Origin: Fimbriimonadaceae bacterium
GTDB lineage: Bacteria; Armatimonadota; UBA10988
Direction of reading: 5' to 3'
Length of the DNA: 64,000 bases
Assembly (NCBI GenBank): GCA_020850355.1
Contig: JADZEX010000030.1
Coordinates: 1 to 64,000, forward strand
The notes beneath the pieces are model-generated. The model made no database searches. It saw only the letters and a list, made by a program, of their open reading frames with translations, and was not told the DNA's origin. Of this stretch, positions 24,181-32,644 are shown in pieces (position 1 is the stretch's first letter; every line of letters begins with the position of its first letter). Made by a program: the position numbers and the translations under genes.

Positions 24181-25326
24181 GTGGCCGAAATCGGATTGGC
24201 GGGACTGCTACGGGCGATCGCCGGCCGGCGGGTCGGGCTGGTCACCGGACCGACCGGCTGGCTGGAGCGCGACGGGCACCAGATTGACATCCTTCACGCC
24301 CGCGGCTGGTTGCGCGCCCTGTTTGCCCCCGAGCACGGCGTCTGGGGCGACCTCCAGGCCGGCGACCACGTCCCGGGCGGCCAGGATCCACGGACCGGGG
24401 TGCCGGTCTTCAGCCTCTACGGCGAGGTCCGCGCGCCGACCGCCGAGATGCTCGCCGAGGTCGATGTCGTGGTCGGCTGTCTGCAGGACGCCGGCGGCCG
24501 ACCCTACACCTACCAGGCTACGCTGGCGGCCTGCCTGGACAGTTGCGCCCGGTTGGGCAAGCCGCTGCTGCTGCTCGATCGCCCGACCCCGCTGGGCGGC
24601 GTGGTGGCGCAGGGCAACGTCGGGGCCGGGACCTTCTTCCCCGCCCCGCTGCCGATGCGCCCGGCGCTGACCATCGGGGAGATGCTGCGGCTCTATCAGC
24701 ACCAACAGCGGCTGGCTGTGGAACTGCTCGTGGTGCCGCTGCTGGAAGCGCCGCGCGAGCTGTGGTATGACGAACTGCCGCTGCCCTGGGTCGCCCCGTC
24801 GCCGAATCTGCCGACCGTCAACAGCGCGCTCTGCTTCACCGCGACGGTCCTCCTGGAGGCCACCAACGCCAGCGAAGGGCGCGGCACGACTCGCCCGTTC
24901 GAGCTGATCGGGGCTCCCTGGGCCGACAGCGCGCTGTTGGCCGACGAGCTCAACCGCCGGCGGCTGGCTGGCGTCCTGGCGCGCCCGGCGGCCTTCATCC
25001 CGACCTTCAGCAAGCACCAGGGCGAGGTCTGCCACGGCGTGCAGTTGCACCTCACGGACCGCGCGGTGGTCGATCCGCCGCTGCTCGGCCTGCATGTCTT
25101 GGACGCGCTGCGGCGGCTCTGGCCCGACTCCTTCGTGGTCCGGCCGAAGTCGCTCGACGTGCGCTACCACAGCGCCGTCCCGCGGCAGCGCTGGGAGGCC
25201 GGCGAGCCGCTCGAGGCGATCGCCGCGGGGTGGCAGACCGAGCTGGCCGCCTTCCGCGCCGCGGCGGCCGACGCGGGCGTCGGGCCGCCCTGGTGGGCCG
25301 ACGGGTTGACGCAGCGGCCGCGCTGA
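24181..25326 (+). CDS. namZ: DUF1343 exo-N-acetylmuramidase-like protein (NamZ/GH171 family)
   Basis: 381 aa. LFAPEHGVWGDLQAG at 47-61, CLQDAGGRPYTYQAT and TNASEGRGTTRPFELIGAPW are the conserved blocks of DUF1343. Its studied member NamZ releases N-acetylmuramic acid from non-reducing ends of peptidoglycan fragments. GTG 24181 was chosen because AGGAG at 24169-24173 lies seven bases upstream; an open frame extending further back has no start support. No signal peptide is visible, so it would act in the cytosol or be exported by another route. Freed MurNAc could feed the AmgK-like and MurU-like enzymes at 38525 and 36554. Confidence 0.8.
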   Translation: MAEIGLAGLLRAIAGRRVGLVTGPTGWLERDGHQIDILHARGWLRALFAPEHGVWGDLQAGDHVPGGQDPRTGVPVFSLYGEVRAPTAEMLAEVDVVVGCLQDAGGRPYTYQATLAACLDSCARLGKPLLLLDRPTPLGGVVAQGNVGAGTFFPAPLPMRPALTIGEMLRLYQHQQRLAVELLVVPLLEAPRELWYDELPLPWVAPSPNLPTVNSALCFTATVLLEATNASEGRGTTRPFELIGAPWADSALLADELNRRRLAGVLARPAAFIPTFSKHQGEVCHGVQLHLTDRAVVDPPLLGLHVLDALRRLWPDSFVVRPKSLDVRYHSAVPRQRWEAGEPLEAIAAGWQTELAAFRAAAADAGVGPPWWADGLTQRPR

Positions 25327-25362
25327 CGCAGCCTATCGGCAGCAGGCTTCGGAGGCAGCAGC

Positions 25363-25935
25363 ATGGCAGCGACGGCGACAGGCCCCAGCGGCGCGTTCGT
25401 CAGCGGCGAGTTTCATACCCAGGGCGGGCTGTTCCTGGCGGCCCGACAGGCCGTCCGCCGGGGCTTCCCGCGGGCCAGCCTGGGCTATGTTGGCGACCCC
25501 GCCGAAGACGCCAGCGGCGCCCCCCTGGGGTTCGTGCTGCCGGCCAGCTACAGCCGCGAGTTCGCCGGGGCCGGGGCCCTCGTCGGCCTGCTGATCGGCC
25601 TGCTGACCGCCCTCTTCTTGCCCTGGATCAGCCTCGCGCACTCGCTCAGCCGACTCCCCGGCGGCCTCGCCGCCGGGCTGCTGGGTGGCCTGGCGCTGGG
25701 TGGATCGCTCGGCTGGGCGCTGGTCTCGCACCGCCTCGGGGCCTACCTCACCCACGCCCGCGCCGGCGCCCTGCGCCTGCGGATCGAGCTGCCGACCGAC
25801 CTGCCCGAAACCGAGCGCGACCGCCTTGCCGAGCTGGCGGAGCTGGCCCTACGCGAGGCCAAGGCCGAGTCCCTGCGCCACACCGATGGCGCCACCGAGG
25901 TCAACTCCCCGCAGTCGCCGGCTTACGTCCCGTAG
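25363..25935 (+). CDS. YflT/general-stress-like membrane protein
   Basis: 190 aa. The N-terminal part (GGLFLAARQAVRRGFPRASLGYVG) resembles the alpha/beta domain of YflT-like general stress proteins. It is followed by two glycine-zipper membrane helices at about 68-90 and 103-123 and a soluble acidic helix (LPETERDRLAELAELALREAKAE). GGAGG lies about eight bases before the ATG. It follows the namZ-like gene by 36 bases and is probably co-transcribed. Role unknown; only the architecture supports the resemblance. Confidence 0.55.
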   Translation: MAATATGPSGAFVSGEFHTQGGLFLAARQAVRRGFPRASLGYVGDPAEDASGAPLGFVLPASYSREFAGAGALVGLLIGLLTALFLPWISLAHSLSRLPGGLAAGLLGGLALGGSLGWALVSHRLGAYLTHARAGALRLRIELPTDLPETERDRLAELAELALREAKAESLRHTDGATEVNSPQSPAYVP

Positions 25936-25959
25936 GGCCGGCTGCTTAACAGGTTGTTC

Positions 25960-25989
25960 TTGACAGGGCGGCAGGGTTCTGGGCATACT
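25960..25989 (+). promoter_or_regulatory. Sigma70-type promoter of the pseudopilin gene
   Basis: TTGACA at 25960-25965, 18-base spacer, CATACT at 25984-25989. The spacer length and the following CCGGCC match the sigH promoter at 19284. Transcription would begin near 25997, leaving a leader of about 155 bases. Confidence 0.7.
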
Positions 25990-26022
25990 CCGGCCACGCC
26001 GCACGGCTGGCCTGGGCGGCGC

Positions 26023-26071
26023 GACGGTCGGAGTTCCGGAGTCCGGGAACCGGTTTAGGGCCCTGACCGTC
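26023..26071 (+). promoter_or_regulatory. Structured 5' leader of the pseudopilin mRNA
   Basis: GACGGTC (26023-26029) pairs perfectly with GACCGTC (26065-26071), closing a 35-base region. Inside it GTTCC (26033-26037) pairs with GGAAC (26046-26050), and AGGGCCCT is self-complementary. This is a possible regulatory RNA element. I do not recognise it as a known riboswitch; in particular it lacks the obvious signature of the c-di-GMP classes. Confidence 0.35.
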
Positions 26072-26152
26072 TGGATAGACTATCAACGAGGCGGCATGCG
26101 CGGCGGACCAGCCGGTCGCGATAGGGCCGACCCGGGTTTTGGAGAGACCGCA

Positions 26153-26863
<711 letters not shown>

Positions 26864-26889
26864 CCGACCTTCGACCAACCTTCACCAGC

Positions 26890-26918
26890 AGCCGCTGCCG
26901 CCGCCGGCAGCGGCTTTT
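26890..26918 (+). terminator. Rho-independent terminator after the pseudopilin
   Basis: An 11-base perfect stem, AGCCGCTGCCG (26890-26900) with CGGCAGCGGCT (26905-26915), has a four-base loop and a TTTT tail. Confidence 0.9.
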
Positions 26919-27012
26919 GGCGTTCGCGTTCGGAGCAGGAGTCGCCGCACGCCGCGCCAACCTCACGTTGACCGGCGGTCGCGCCGGCCGCGACCGACAA
27001 GGGAGAGTGCTG

Positions 27013-27864
27013 GTGTTTCGTTGTGCAAGTTGGGGCGCCATCGGCGTGAAGGTCGGCTGGCTGGAAGGGCTGGACCTGGCCCGCGAGGTCGGCTTCGAGG
27101 GCGTCGATGTGCCGATCGGCACGGCCGTCGAGTATGTCGCCAAGGGTGAGGCCGGAGCCTTCACGGCGCTCTACGCCGACCGCGGCCTGCGACTGGGCAA
27201 CTGGGGCCTCGGGGTCGACTGGCGCGGCGACCAGGCGAAGTTCGCGGACGGGCTCACCGCGCTGGCCAGCCAGGCCGCCGCCGGGCAGGCGGTCGGCGCC
27301 ACCCGCTGCGCCACCTGGGTCCCCTCGTGGTCCGACGACCGGCCGTTCGAGGCCAACTTCGAGTTCCATGTCGCCCGCTTCGGAGCGGTCGCCCGGGTGC
27401 TCGCCGAGTCGGGCTGCAGCCTCGGCCTGGAGTTCATCGGGCCGGCCACCCTGCGCCGCGGCAAAGCGTACGAGTTCGTCTACGACCTGCCCGGCATGTT
27501 GCGGCTGTGCGCGGCCTGCGGCCCGAATGTCGGGCTGCTGCTGGACGCCTGGCACTGGTACACCAGCGGCGGCGACGAGGCGCAGTTGGCCGGCCTCACC
27601 GCGGACCAGGTGGTGGTGGTCCATGTCAACGACGCCCCGACGGGGATCGCCGTGGATCAGCAACTGGATAACCAGCGCCTGCTGCCGGCGGCCAGTGGCG
27701 TGATCGACATCGCCACCTTCATGCGCCACCTGCAGCGGATGGGTTACGACGGCCCGGTGATCGTCGAGCCGTTCAACCAGGAACTGCGCGAAATGGAAGG
27801 CCGCGCCGCGGCCCTGCGCACGAAGCAGTCGCTGGACACCATCTTGGCGATGGCCGGCTGCTGA
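27013..27864 (+). CDS. Sugar phosphate isomerase/epimerase-like (AP-endonuclease-2 TIM barrel)
   Basis: 283 aa TIM-barrel protein of the xylose-isomerase-like group. Blocks include LGLEFIGP (metal Glu), VGLLLDAWHWYTSGG (Asp/His), VVVVHVNDAP and VIVEPFNQ (final Glu), the usual metal ligands. I chose GTG 27013 because AAGGGAG at 26999-27005 lies eight bases upstream; the GTG at 27007 is too close. It is a monocistronic unit between the terminator at 26890 and the hairpin at 27884. Likely cytosolic, isomerising a ketose or aldose from glycan breakdown; the sugar is unknown. Confidence 0.8.
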   Translation: MFRCASWGAIGVKVGWLEGLDLAREVGFEGVDVPIGTAVEYVAKGEAGAFTALYADRGLRLGNWGLGVDWRGDQAKFADGLTALASQAAAGQAVGATRCATWVPSWSDDRPFEANFEFHVARFGAVARVLAESGCSLGLEFIGPATLRRGKAYEFVYDLPGMLRLCAACGPNVGLLLDAWHWYTSGGDEAQLAGLTADQVVVVHVNDAPTGIAVDQQLDNQRLLPAASGVIDIATFMRHLQRMGYDGPVIVEPFNQELREMEGRAAALRTKQSLDTILAMAGC

Positions 27865-27883
27865 CCGCCTCGCGCCAGGCCTC

Positions 27884-27930
27884 GAAGGGCCCGGTCGGGT
27901 TCGTCGCAGGGCGAGTCCGCCGGGCCCTTC
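27884..27930 (+). terminator. Long-stem hairpin after the isomerase
   Basis: GAAGGGCCCGG (27884-27894) pairs perfectly with CCGGGCCCTTC (27920-27930) around a 25-base loop. There is no T-run, so it may act as a terminator or as an RNA stabiliser. Confidence 0.45.
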
Positions 27931-28004
27931 CCTTCAGACGACAGTTGTCTCTCCAAGGCCGCCGAGTCAGGTTACCGCCTGAGCGAAAGACCGAGGAAGG
28001 GCGC

Positions 28005-29387
28005 ATGTTCCGACACCTCTTCAGCGATCAGCCCGACAGCGCGGCACGGACGTTTTGGTACAGCTCCTGCGTCTGGTTTCTGGTCGGCACCACGATGGGC
28101 CTGCTGGCGTCGCTGTACTTCGTCAGCCCCAACGTGATGCGCGGCGTGGCGCCGTTGAGCTTCGGTCGGTTGCGCCCCATCCACGTCAACGTGGTGGCCT
28201 TCGGCTGGATCTCCATGGCCCACCTCGGCACGATGTACTACATCCTGCCGCGGCTCTGCCGTAGTCGACTCTACAGCGAACGCCTTGCCAACTTCATCGC
28301 CTGGGCCTGGAACGGCACCATCCTGTTCGCCATCGTCTCGCTCTTCATGGGCTTCACCGAGGGCAAGGAGTACGCCGAACTGGTCGCGCCGCTCGACATT
28401 CTGGTGATGGTGGCGCTGCTGCTGACCACCTTCAACGTGCTGATGACCATCGCCAACCGGCGCGAGCCGCTGATGTACGTCTCGCTCTGGTACTTCGCCG
28501 GCACGGTCTGCTGGTACCCGGTGATCTACTTCCTGGGCAACCGCACGTTCTTCGCCACCAACGGCCTCAACGATGCCATCGTCGGCTGGTTCTACGGTCA
28601 CAACACCCTCGGCCTGTGGTTCACCACGATGGGCATCGGGGCGACCTACTACCTGCTGCCACGACTCGTCAACAAGCCGATCTACAGCCACCTGCTGTCG
28701 CTGATCGGGTTCTGGACGGTGGCCATCTTCTACGCGCCGATCGGCGCGCACCATACGCTGCAGGCGCCGATCCCCGAGTGGCTGAAGGCCATCGCCTCGA
28801 CCAGCTCGGCGCTGATGGTGATCCCGGTGATCACCGTGCTGGTGAACTTCTTCAAGACGATGGACAACGAGTGGCACAAGGTGCCGGGCAACACGCCGCT
28901 GAAGTTCCTGACGATGGCGATGATCAGCTACCTGGTGACCTGCATCCAGGGCCCGTTGCAGGCCTCCCGGGCGATCAACGCCTACCTGCACTTCAGCCAG
29001 TGGGTCGTCGGTCACGCCCATATGGCGCTGCTGGGCACCTTCAGCTTCATCCAGATGGCCTTCATCTACTACGCGCTGCCGCGCGTGCTGAAGCGGCCGA
29101 TCTACAGCGAGCGGATCGCCAACGTGCAGTTCTGGGCGGGCGTGCTGTCGTTCTTCTTCTTCTTCGTGGCGCTGACCATCGCCGGGCTGCAGCAGGCCGC
29201 CGGCTGGAGCAGCCAGATCATGGTGCAGTACACCTCGCTCTGGCTGAAGCCGATGTACCTGCTGCGGACCTTCTCCGCGGTGATCCTGGTGTTCACCTTC
29301 TATCTGTTCGTCTACAACGTCTACATGACGGTACGGTCGGCAGCTCGTGAGCAGGCGCGGGCTGGGGCTGAGACGGCGGCCGCCTAG
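28005..29387 (+). CDS. ccoN: cbb3-type cytochrome c oxidase subunit I
   Basis: 460 aa membrane protein with about 12 helices; the catalytic subunit of a haem-copper oxidase that reduces O2 with cytochrome c electrons. Ligands in view: H60 in RPIHVNVVAFG for the low-spin haem, WFYGHNTLG and GAHHTLQAP for CuB, and HFSQWVVGHAHMALLG for the two haems. GATYYLLP carries the helix VII tyrosine of C-family enzymes. I chose ATG 28005, preceded by GAGGAAGG, over an earlier in-frame start. The inverted repeat GACAGTTGTC upstream (around 27940) could be an operator, but no promoter is convincing. It heads the respiratory block running to 36550. Confidence 0.95.
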   Translation: MFRHLFSDQPDSAARTFWYSSCVWFLVGTTMGLLASLYFVSPNVMRGVAPLSFGRLRPIHVNVVAFGWISMAHLGTMYYILPRLCRSRLYSERLANFIAWAWNGTILFAIVSLFMGFTEGKEYAELVAPLDILVMVALLLTTFNVLMTIANRREPLMYVSLWYFAGTVCWYPVIYFLGNRTFFATNGLNDAIVGWFYGHNTLGLWFTTMGIGATYYLLPRLVNKPIYSHLLSLIGFWTVAIFYAPIGAHHTLQAPIPEWLKAIASTSSALMVIPVITVLVNFFKTMDNEWHKVPGNTPLKFLTMAMISYLVTCIQGPLQASRAINAYLHFSQWVVGHAHMALLGTFSFIQMAFIYYALPRVLKRPIYSERIANVQFWAGVLSFFFFFVALTIAGLQQAAGWSSQIMVQYTSLWLKPMYLLRTFSAVILVFTFYLFVYNVYMTVRSAAREQARAGAETAAA

Positions 29388-29401
29388 GAGGGCTCGACGC
29401 G

Positions 29402-30859
29402 ATGCTGGGCAAAATCGACTATCGGCTCCCCTCGGCGATCATGGCGGTGATGCTGGGTGCCATCATCTGGTTGGTGGTGATCTACCCTGCCCTCGGCTAC
29501 AAGCTGGACCGCCCCGAGATCAACCCCGACCTCAGCGGCGAGGTGGGCGACTACAAGAAGCGCAAGGACTACACCGACCTGCAGTGGTACGGCCGGCGCG
29601 TCTACATCGAAGAGGGTTGCTTCTACTGCCACAGCCAGCAGGCCCGCTACCAGGACCGCGGGATGGGCCCGACGGCGATCCCGCAGGAGTTTCAGTTCGA
29701 CGGGCCGCACCTGCTCGGCTCGGCCCGCACCGGGCCGGACCTGGCGCGGGAGGGTGGCAAGTATCCCAGCCGCTGGCATCGCGAGCACCACATCAACCCG
29801 CGCTCGAAGTCGGCCGGCAGCATCATGCCGCGGTTCCAGCACCTCGACCACCAGCCGCTGGAGTTCCCTGACGCCCCGGAGATCGACTCCCAGGCCCTGC
29901 TGCGCGCGACGCCGGCCGAGCTGCGGAAGCAGTACGCCAGCGACACCGACCGGCAGTTGACGCCGGCCGAGACGATGCTCGAGCTGCGGGCGATCGGCTA
30001 CAGCGACTACGACGTGGTCAAGCCCGACGGCCGTGGCGTCACCCGCCTCGACGCGCTGGTGGCCTACATGCAGTGCCTCGGGCCGGGCCGCCTGTACGAG
30101 CCAGGTGGTGCCGTGCCGTGGCTGGAGGGTGTGCCGCACAAGCCTTCCTCAACCTACGCCCTCGGCCGCGATGGGGCCGCGCCGCAAGCGCTCCCGGCGG
30201 GTCTGCCGGCGCCGACCGACTGGTCCGGCCTGGGGGCCAAGGCGGCCGAGTACTGGGTGCCGTCCGAGTACCAGGACCTCGCCAAGAAGGCCCACGAGGA
30301 CATGAAGATTCCGGCCTTCGAGCCGCGCTTCATCGTCAACGGGCGGGGCATCTACCTGGAGAAGTGCGCGCCCTGCCACGGCCTGAACGGTCAGGGCAAC
30401 GGGCCGGCGGGGCGCTACATGATGAAGAAGCCCGCCAACTTCTGGCTGCCGCAGTTCAAGACCTACAGCGACGCGATGTGGTTCTACCGGGTCGCCGAGG
30501 GCGTGCCCGGGACCGAGATGCCGGTCTGGAAGCACTCCCTGCGGCAGCGCAAGAAGCACCAGGAGTGGGACCAGATCTGGTATCTGGTGACCTACCTGAA
30601 GTACATCGCGGCGGCCTCACCGCTGCAGCCGGTGCCGTACGACCTGCCGCCGGAGTACTACCTGGCCGACCAGGACCGCGCCCGCCGCGGGATGTTCCCG
30701 GTCGACGCGGCGCTGGTCGCGCAGGTCCAGGCCGAGCTGGCGAAGAAGGCGGCGCAGCCGGCCGCTCCGGCCACGCCTAGCACCACCGCGCCAGCAGCGG
30801 CACCGCCTGTCGCGCCGCCGGCTGCGGCGGCCCCCAGCGCCCCGGCCGCGGCGCACTAG
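29402..30859 (+). CDS. ccoO: cbb3 oxidase subunit II fused to a second cytochrome c domain
   Basis: 485 aa. One N-terminal helix (about 11-30), then a CcoO-type cytochrome c domain with C73-F-Y-C76-H77 and an IMPRF axial methionine. A second cytochrome c domain has C322-A-P-C325-H326 and a GTEMPVW methionine. The tail from about 440 is Ala/Pro-rich. Normal CcoO is a monohaem protein of about 200-240 residues, and the dihaem CcoP is separate; no ccoP is seen here, so the added domain may replace part of CcoP. The gene follows ccoN by 14 bases. Function: delivers electrons to the CcoN haem-copper centre from the periplasmic side. Confidence 0.9.
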   Translation: MLGKIDYRLPSAIMAVMLGAIIWLVVIYPALGYKLDRPEINPDLSGEVGDYKKRKDYTDLQWYGRRVYIEEGCFYCHSQQARYQDRGMGPTAIPQEFQFDGPHLLGSARTGPDLAREGGKYPSRWHREHHINPRSKSAGSIMPRFQHLDHQPLEFPDAPEIDSQALLRATPAELRKQYASDTDRQLTPAETMLELRAIGYSDYDVVKPDGRGVTRLDALVAYMQCLGPGRLYEPGGAVPWLEGVPHKPSSTYALGRDGAAPQALPAGLPAPTDWSGLGAKAAEYWVPSEYQDLAKKAHEDMKIPAFEPRFIVNGRGIYLEKCAPCHGLNGQGNGPAGRYMMKKPANFWLPQFKTYSDAMWFYRVAEGVPGTEMPVWKHSLRQRKKHQEWDQIWYLVTYLKYIAAASPLQPVPYDLPPEYYLADQDRARRGMFPVDAALVAQVQAELAKKAAQPAAPATPSTTAPAAAPPVAPPAAAAPSAPAAAH

Positions 30860-30869
30860 GAGCAAGTTG

Positions 30870-31046
30870 ATGTACTGCGATTGCATCCTCTCGCGAGCTG
30901 GGTTCCAGTCGGGGTACCTGCCGGTGTTCCTGATCTCGGTGGTCTTCGTGGTCGCCGCGCTGGCGGTGATGGTCGGCGGCTGGCGCACCACGCGGTTCCA
31001 GGAGATGGAGCGCGCCAAGGATCAGATGATGTCGGTCGAGGAGTGA
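30870..31046 (+). CDS. Small single-helix membrane protein in the oxidase block
   Basis: 58 aa, read directly from the sequence. It starts MYCDCILSRAGFQSGYLPVF and has one membrane helix at about 17-37, then a charged tail ending MMSVEE. AGGAGCAAG precedes the ATG by about five bases, and the ccoO stop is only 10 bases upstream. Its size and place suggest a CcoQ/CcoH-like accessory subunit, but the sequence is not recognised. The N-terminal Cys pair (C3, C5) is a curious detail. Confidence 0.75.
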   Translation: MYCDCILSRAGFQSGYLPVFLISVVFVVAALAVMVGGWRTTRFQEMERAKDQMMSVEE

Positions 31047-31058
31047 GGGAGGCGCGAG

Positions 31059-31253
31059 ATGAGTGAACAGCCGAACCAGCCCGCGCCGGCCACGCCGGAC
31101 TACTTGGAAGACGAGATGAGCGTCGCCGAGAGCATCGGCGAGGACGAGGGCGTTCAGGTCGGGCACGCTGGGGCGCCGATCTTCTGGGTGGTCTGCGTGG
31201 TCCTGATCCTGTGCTGGGCGATGGTCGCCTGGAAACCGTGGAAGGGCTACTGA
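31059..31253 (+). CDS. Small membrane protein in the oxidase block
   Basis: 64 aa. The acidic N-terminal half (about 1-38) is probably cytosolic, followed by one helix APIFWVVCVVLILCWAMVAW and a short end KPWKGY. GGGAGGCG precedes the ATG. The stop overlaps the start of the dihaem lipoprotein (TGATG). It could be the equivalent of the CcoP membrane anchor or an assembly subunit; no family is recognised. Confidence 0.75.
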   Translation: MSEQPNQPAPATPDYLEDEMSVAESIGEDEGVQVGHAGAPIFWVVCVVLILCWAMVAWKPWKGY

Positions 31254-31993
31254 TGCGGCACACGAGCGCGACGGTGAAACGACGAACCGCAGCGGGCGCG
31301 GCCCTCGCGGTCGCCGGCCTCCTGACGGCCTGTGGGCCGGTGCGGGTGGCCGGTGGCGGTCAGGTGGCGCAGCCGTTGCACGTGGTTGAGCACAACGCCA
31401 TCGACTTCCATACCGACGAAGCGCTGCTGCCCTCCAAGGTGCCGCAAGCCGGCCACGGGCGGGAGGTCTACAGCCGCAAGGTCAACGGCAAGTCGTGCGC
31501 CGGCTGCCACGGCGACCAGGGCCAGCCCAGCGTGGCCGGGGCGCCGGACTTCAGCCAGCCCGACTGGATCCGCAGCAAGACGCCCCTCGAGCTGGAGCAG
31601 TTTCTGCGCACCGGGCCGGGCCACGATTACGGTGTCACGCTGACCTTGCAGGAGCGCTGGGACGTCGTCTGCTGGTGCCGCCACTTGGCCGTCAACATGG
31701 ACGAGGTGCGCGAGACCGCGACCGGACGGTTCGGCAAGAACTGCAATGTCTGCCACGGCAACAAGGGCTTCGGCAACGGGTTCTTGGCGCCGACGATGCA
31801 GCCGCTACCGCGCAACTTGACCGACTTCCCGACCTGGGGCATCCACCGCAGCGACCAGGAGATCTACGACAACATCTGGTACGGCGTGCACTGGTCGGCG
31901 ATGCCGCCCTGGCGGGGGACCCTGCAGCCGCAGGAAGTCTGGCAGATCGTGGACTTCATCCGCGCGCAGCAGTACGCGCCGCCTGAGAACTGA
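31253..31993 (+). CDS. Dihaem cytochrome c lipoprotein
   Basis: 246 aa. The signal peptide ends in a lipobox, LLTAC, with Cys27 as the lipidation site. Two c-type haem sites follow: SCAGCHGDQG and CNVCHGNKG, each heading a small cytochrome c domain; MQPLP and SAMPPW carry candidate axial methionines. It probably shuttles electrons on the outer face between the Rieske/cytochrome b complex at 32008-34258 and the cbb3 oxidase. The ATG overlaps the previous stop (TGATG). The next gene starts 14 bases after its stop. Confidence 0.9.
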   Translation: MRHTSATVKRRTAAGAALAVAGLLTACGPVRVAGGGQVAQPLHVVEHNAIDFHTDEALLPSKVPQAGHGREVYSRKVNGKSCAGCHGDQGQPSVAGAPDFSQPDWIRSKTPLELEQFLRTGPGHDYGVTLTLQERWDVVCWCRHLAVNMDEVRETATGRFGKNCNVCHGNKGFGNGFLAPTMQPLPRNLTDFPTWGIHRSDQEIYDNIWYGVHWSAMPPWRGTLQPQEVWQIVDFIRAQQYAPPEN

Positions 31994-32007
31994 CGGAAGG
32001 ACACCCC

Positions 32008-32631
32008 ATGGCGAAGGAACCTGTCGGCCCGCGCGATAACCGCTCCGAAGTCAGCCGCCGCGACTTTGCGTCGATGGTGGTGATGGGCGTGGCCGCCGTC
32101 GCCCTGGCCGGGCTGGCCTCGGTCTCGATGGCGATGCGCTACCTGCGCCCGAAGATGACGCCCTTCAACTTCATCCAAGCCCCCGACAAGGCGAACGTGC
32201 CGAACCAGGTGGTGGCGACCGTCGCCGAGCTGCAGGAGCCCTGGAAGGTCAAGGACTTCATCTTCCGGCAGGTCAACATCGAGTACACGCCGCGCGGCCA
32301 GCAGCAGGTCGAGATCCCCGGCTTCGCGGTACGGCTGCCCGACGAGGCCGGGCAGGCCGACACCAAGTACATCGAAGTCTACAGCCGGATCTGCCCGCAT
32401 CTCGGGTGCATCTTCAACTTCGAGACGGAGCCCGACCTCGTGCAGAAGAACTACGGCGGGTTCCGGCCGCCCGGACCGGTTTTCGCCTGCCCCTGCCACC
32501 TCAGCATTTACGACGTGGCCCACGACGGCAAGGTGATCTCGGGGCCGGCCCCGCGGCCGCCCTACAAGTTCCAGTTCAAGCTGGAAGGCGATGACGTGAT
32601 CGTGACGGCGCCTCCGGGCGGTCTGGCCTAA
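32008..32631 (+). CDS. Rieske [2Fe-2S] protein of a cytochrome bc-type complex
   Basis: 207 aa. A twin-arginine-like SRRDFASMVVMG (16-27) starts the membrane anchor, as in many Rieske proteins. The cluster is bound by C129-P-H131-L-G-C134 and C161-P-C163-H164, the CTHLGC/CPCHGS pair with minor changes. The usual two His and two Cys ligands, and the two extra disulfide cysteines, are present. It accepts one electron from quinol at the Qo site and passes it to a cytochrome c. It sits directly before the cytochrome b gene (13-base gap). Cluster potential cannot be read from the sequence. Confidence 0.95.
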   Translation: MAKEPVGPRDNRSEVSRRDFASMVVMGVAAVALAGLASVSMAMRYLRPKMTPFNFIQAPDKANVPNQVVATVAELQEPWKVKDFIFRQVNIEYTPRGQQQVEIPGFAVRLPDEAGQADTKYIEVYSRICPHLGCIFNFETEPDLVQKNYGGFRPPGPVFACPCHLSIYDVAHDGKVISGPAPRPPYKFQFKLEGDDVIVTAPPGGLA

Positions 32632-32644
32632 GGCGGAGGGCACC

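Noticed and set aside
26890-27012. Earlier start for the sugar isomerase at 26917
   Set aside because: This would start inside the terminator region of the pseudopilin; GTG 27013 has a good ribosome site.
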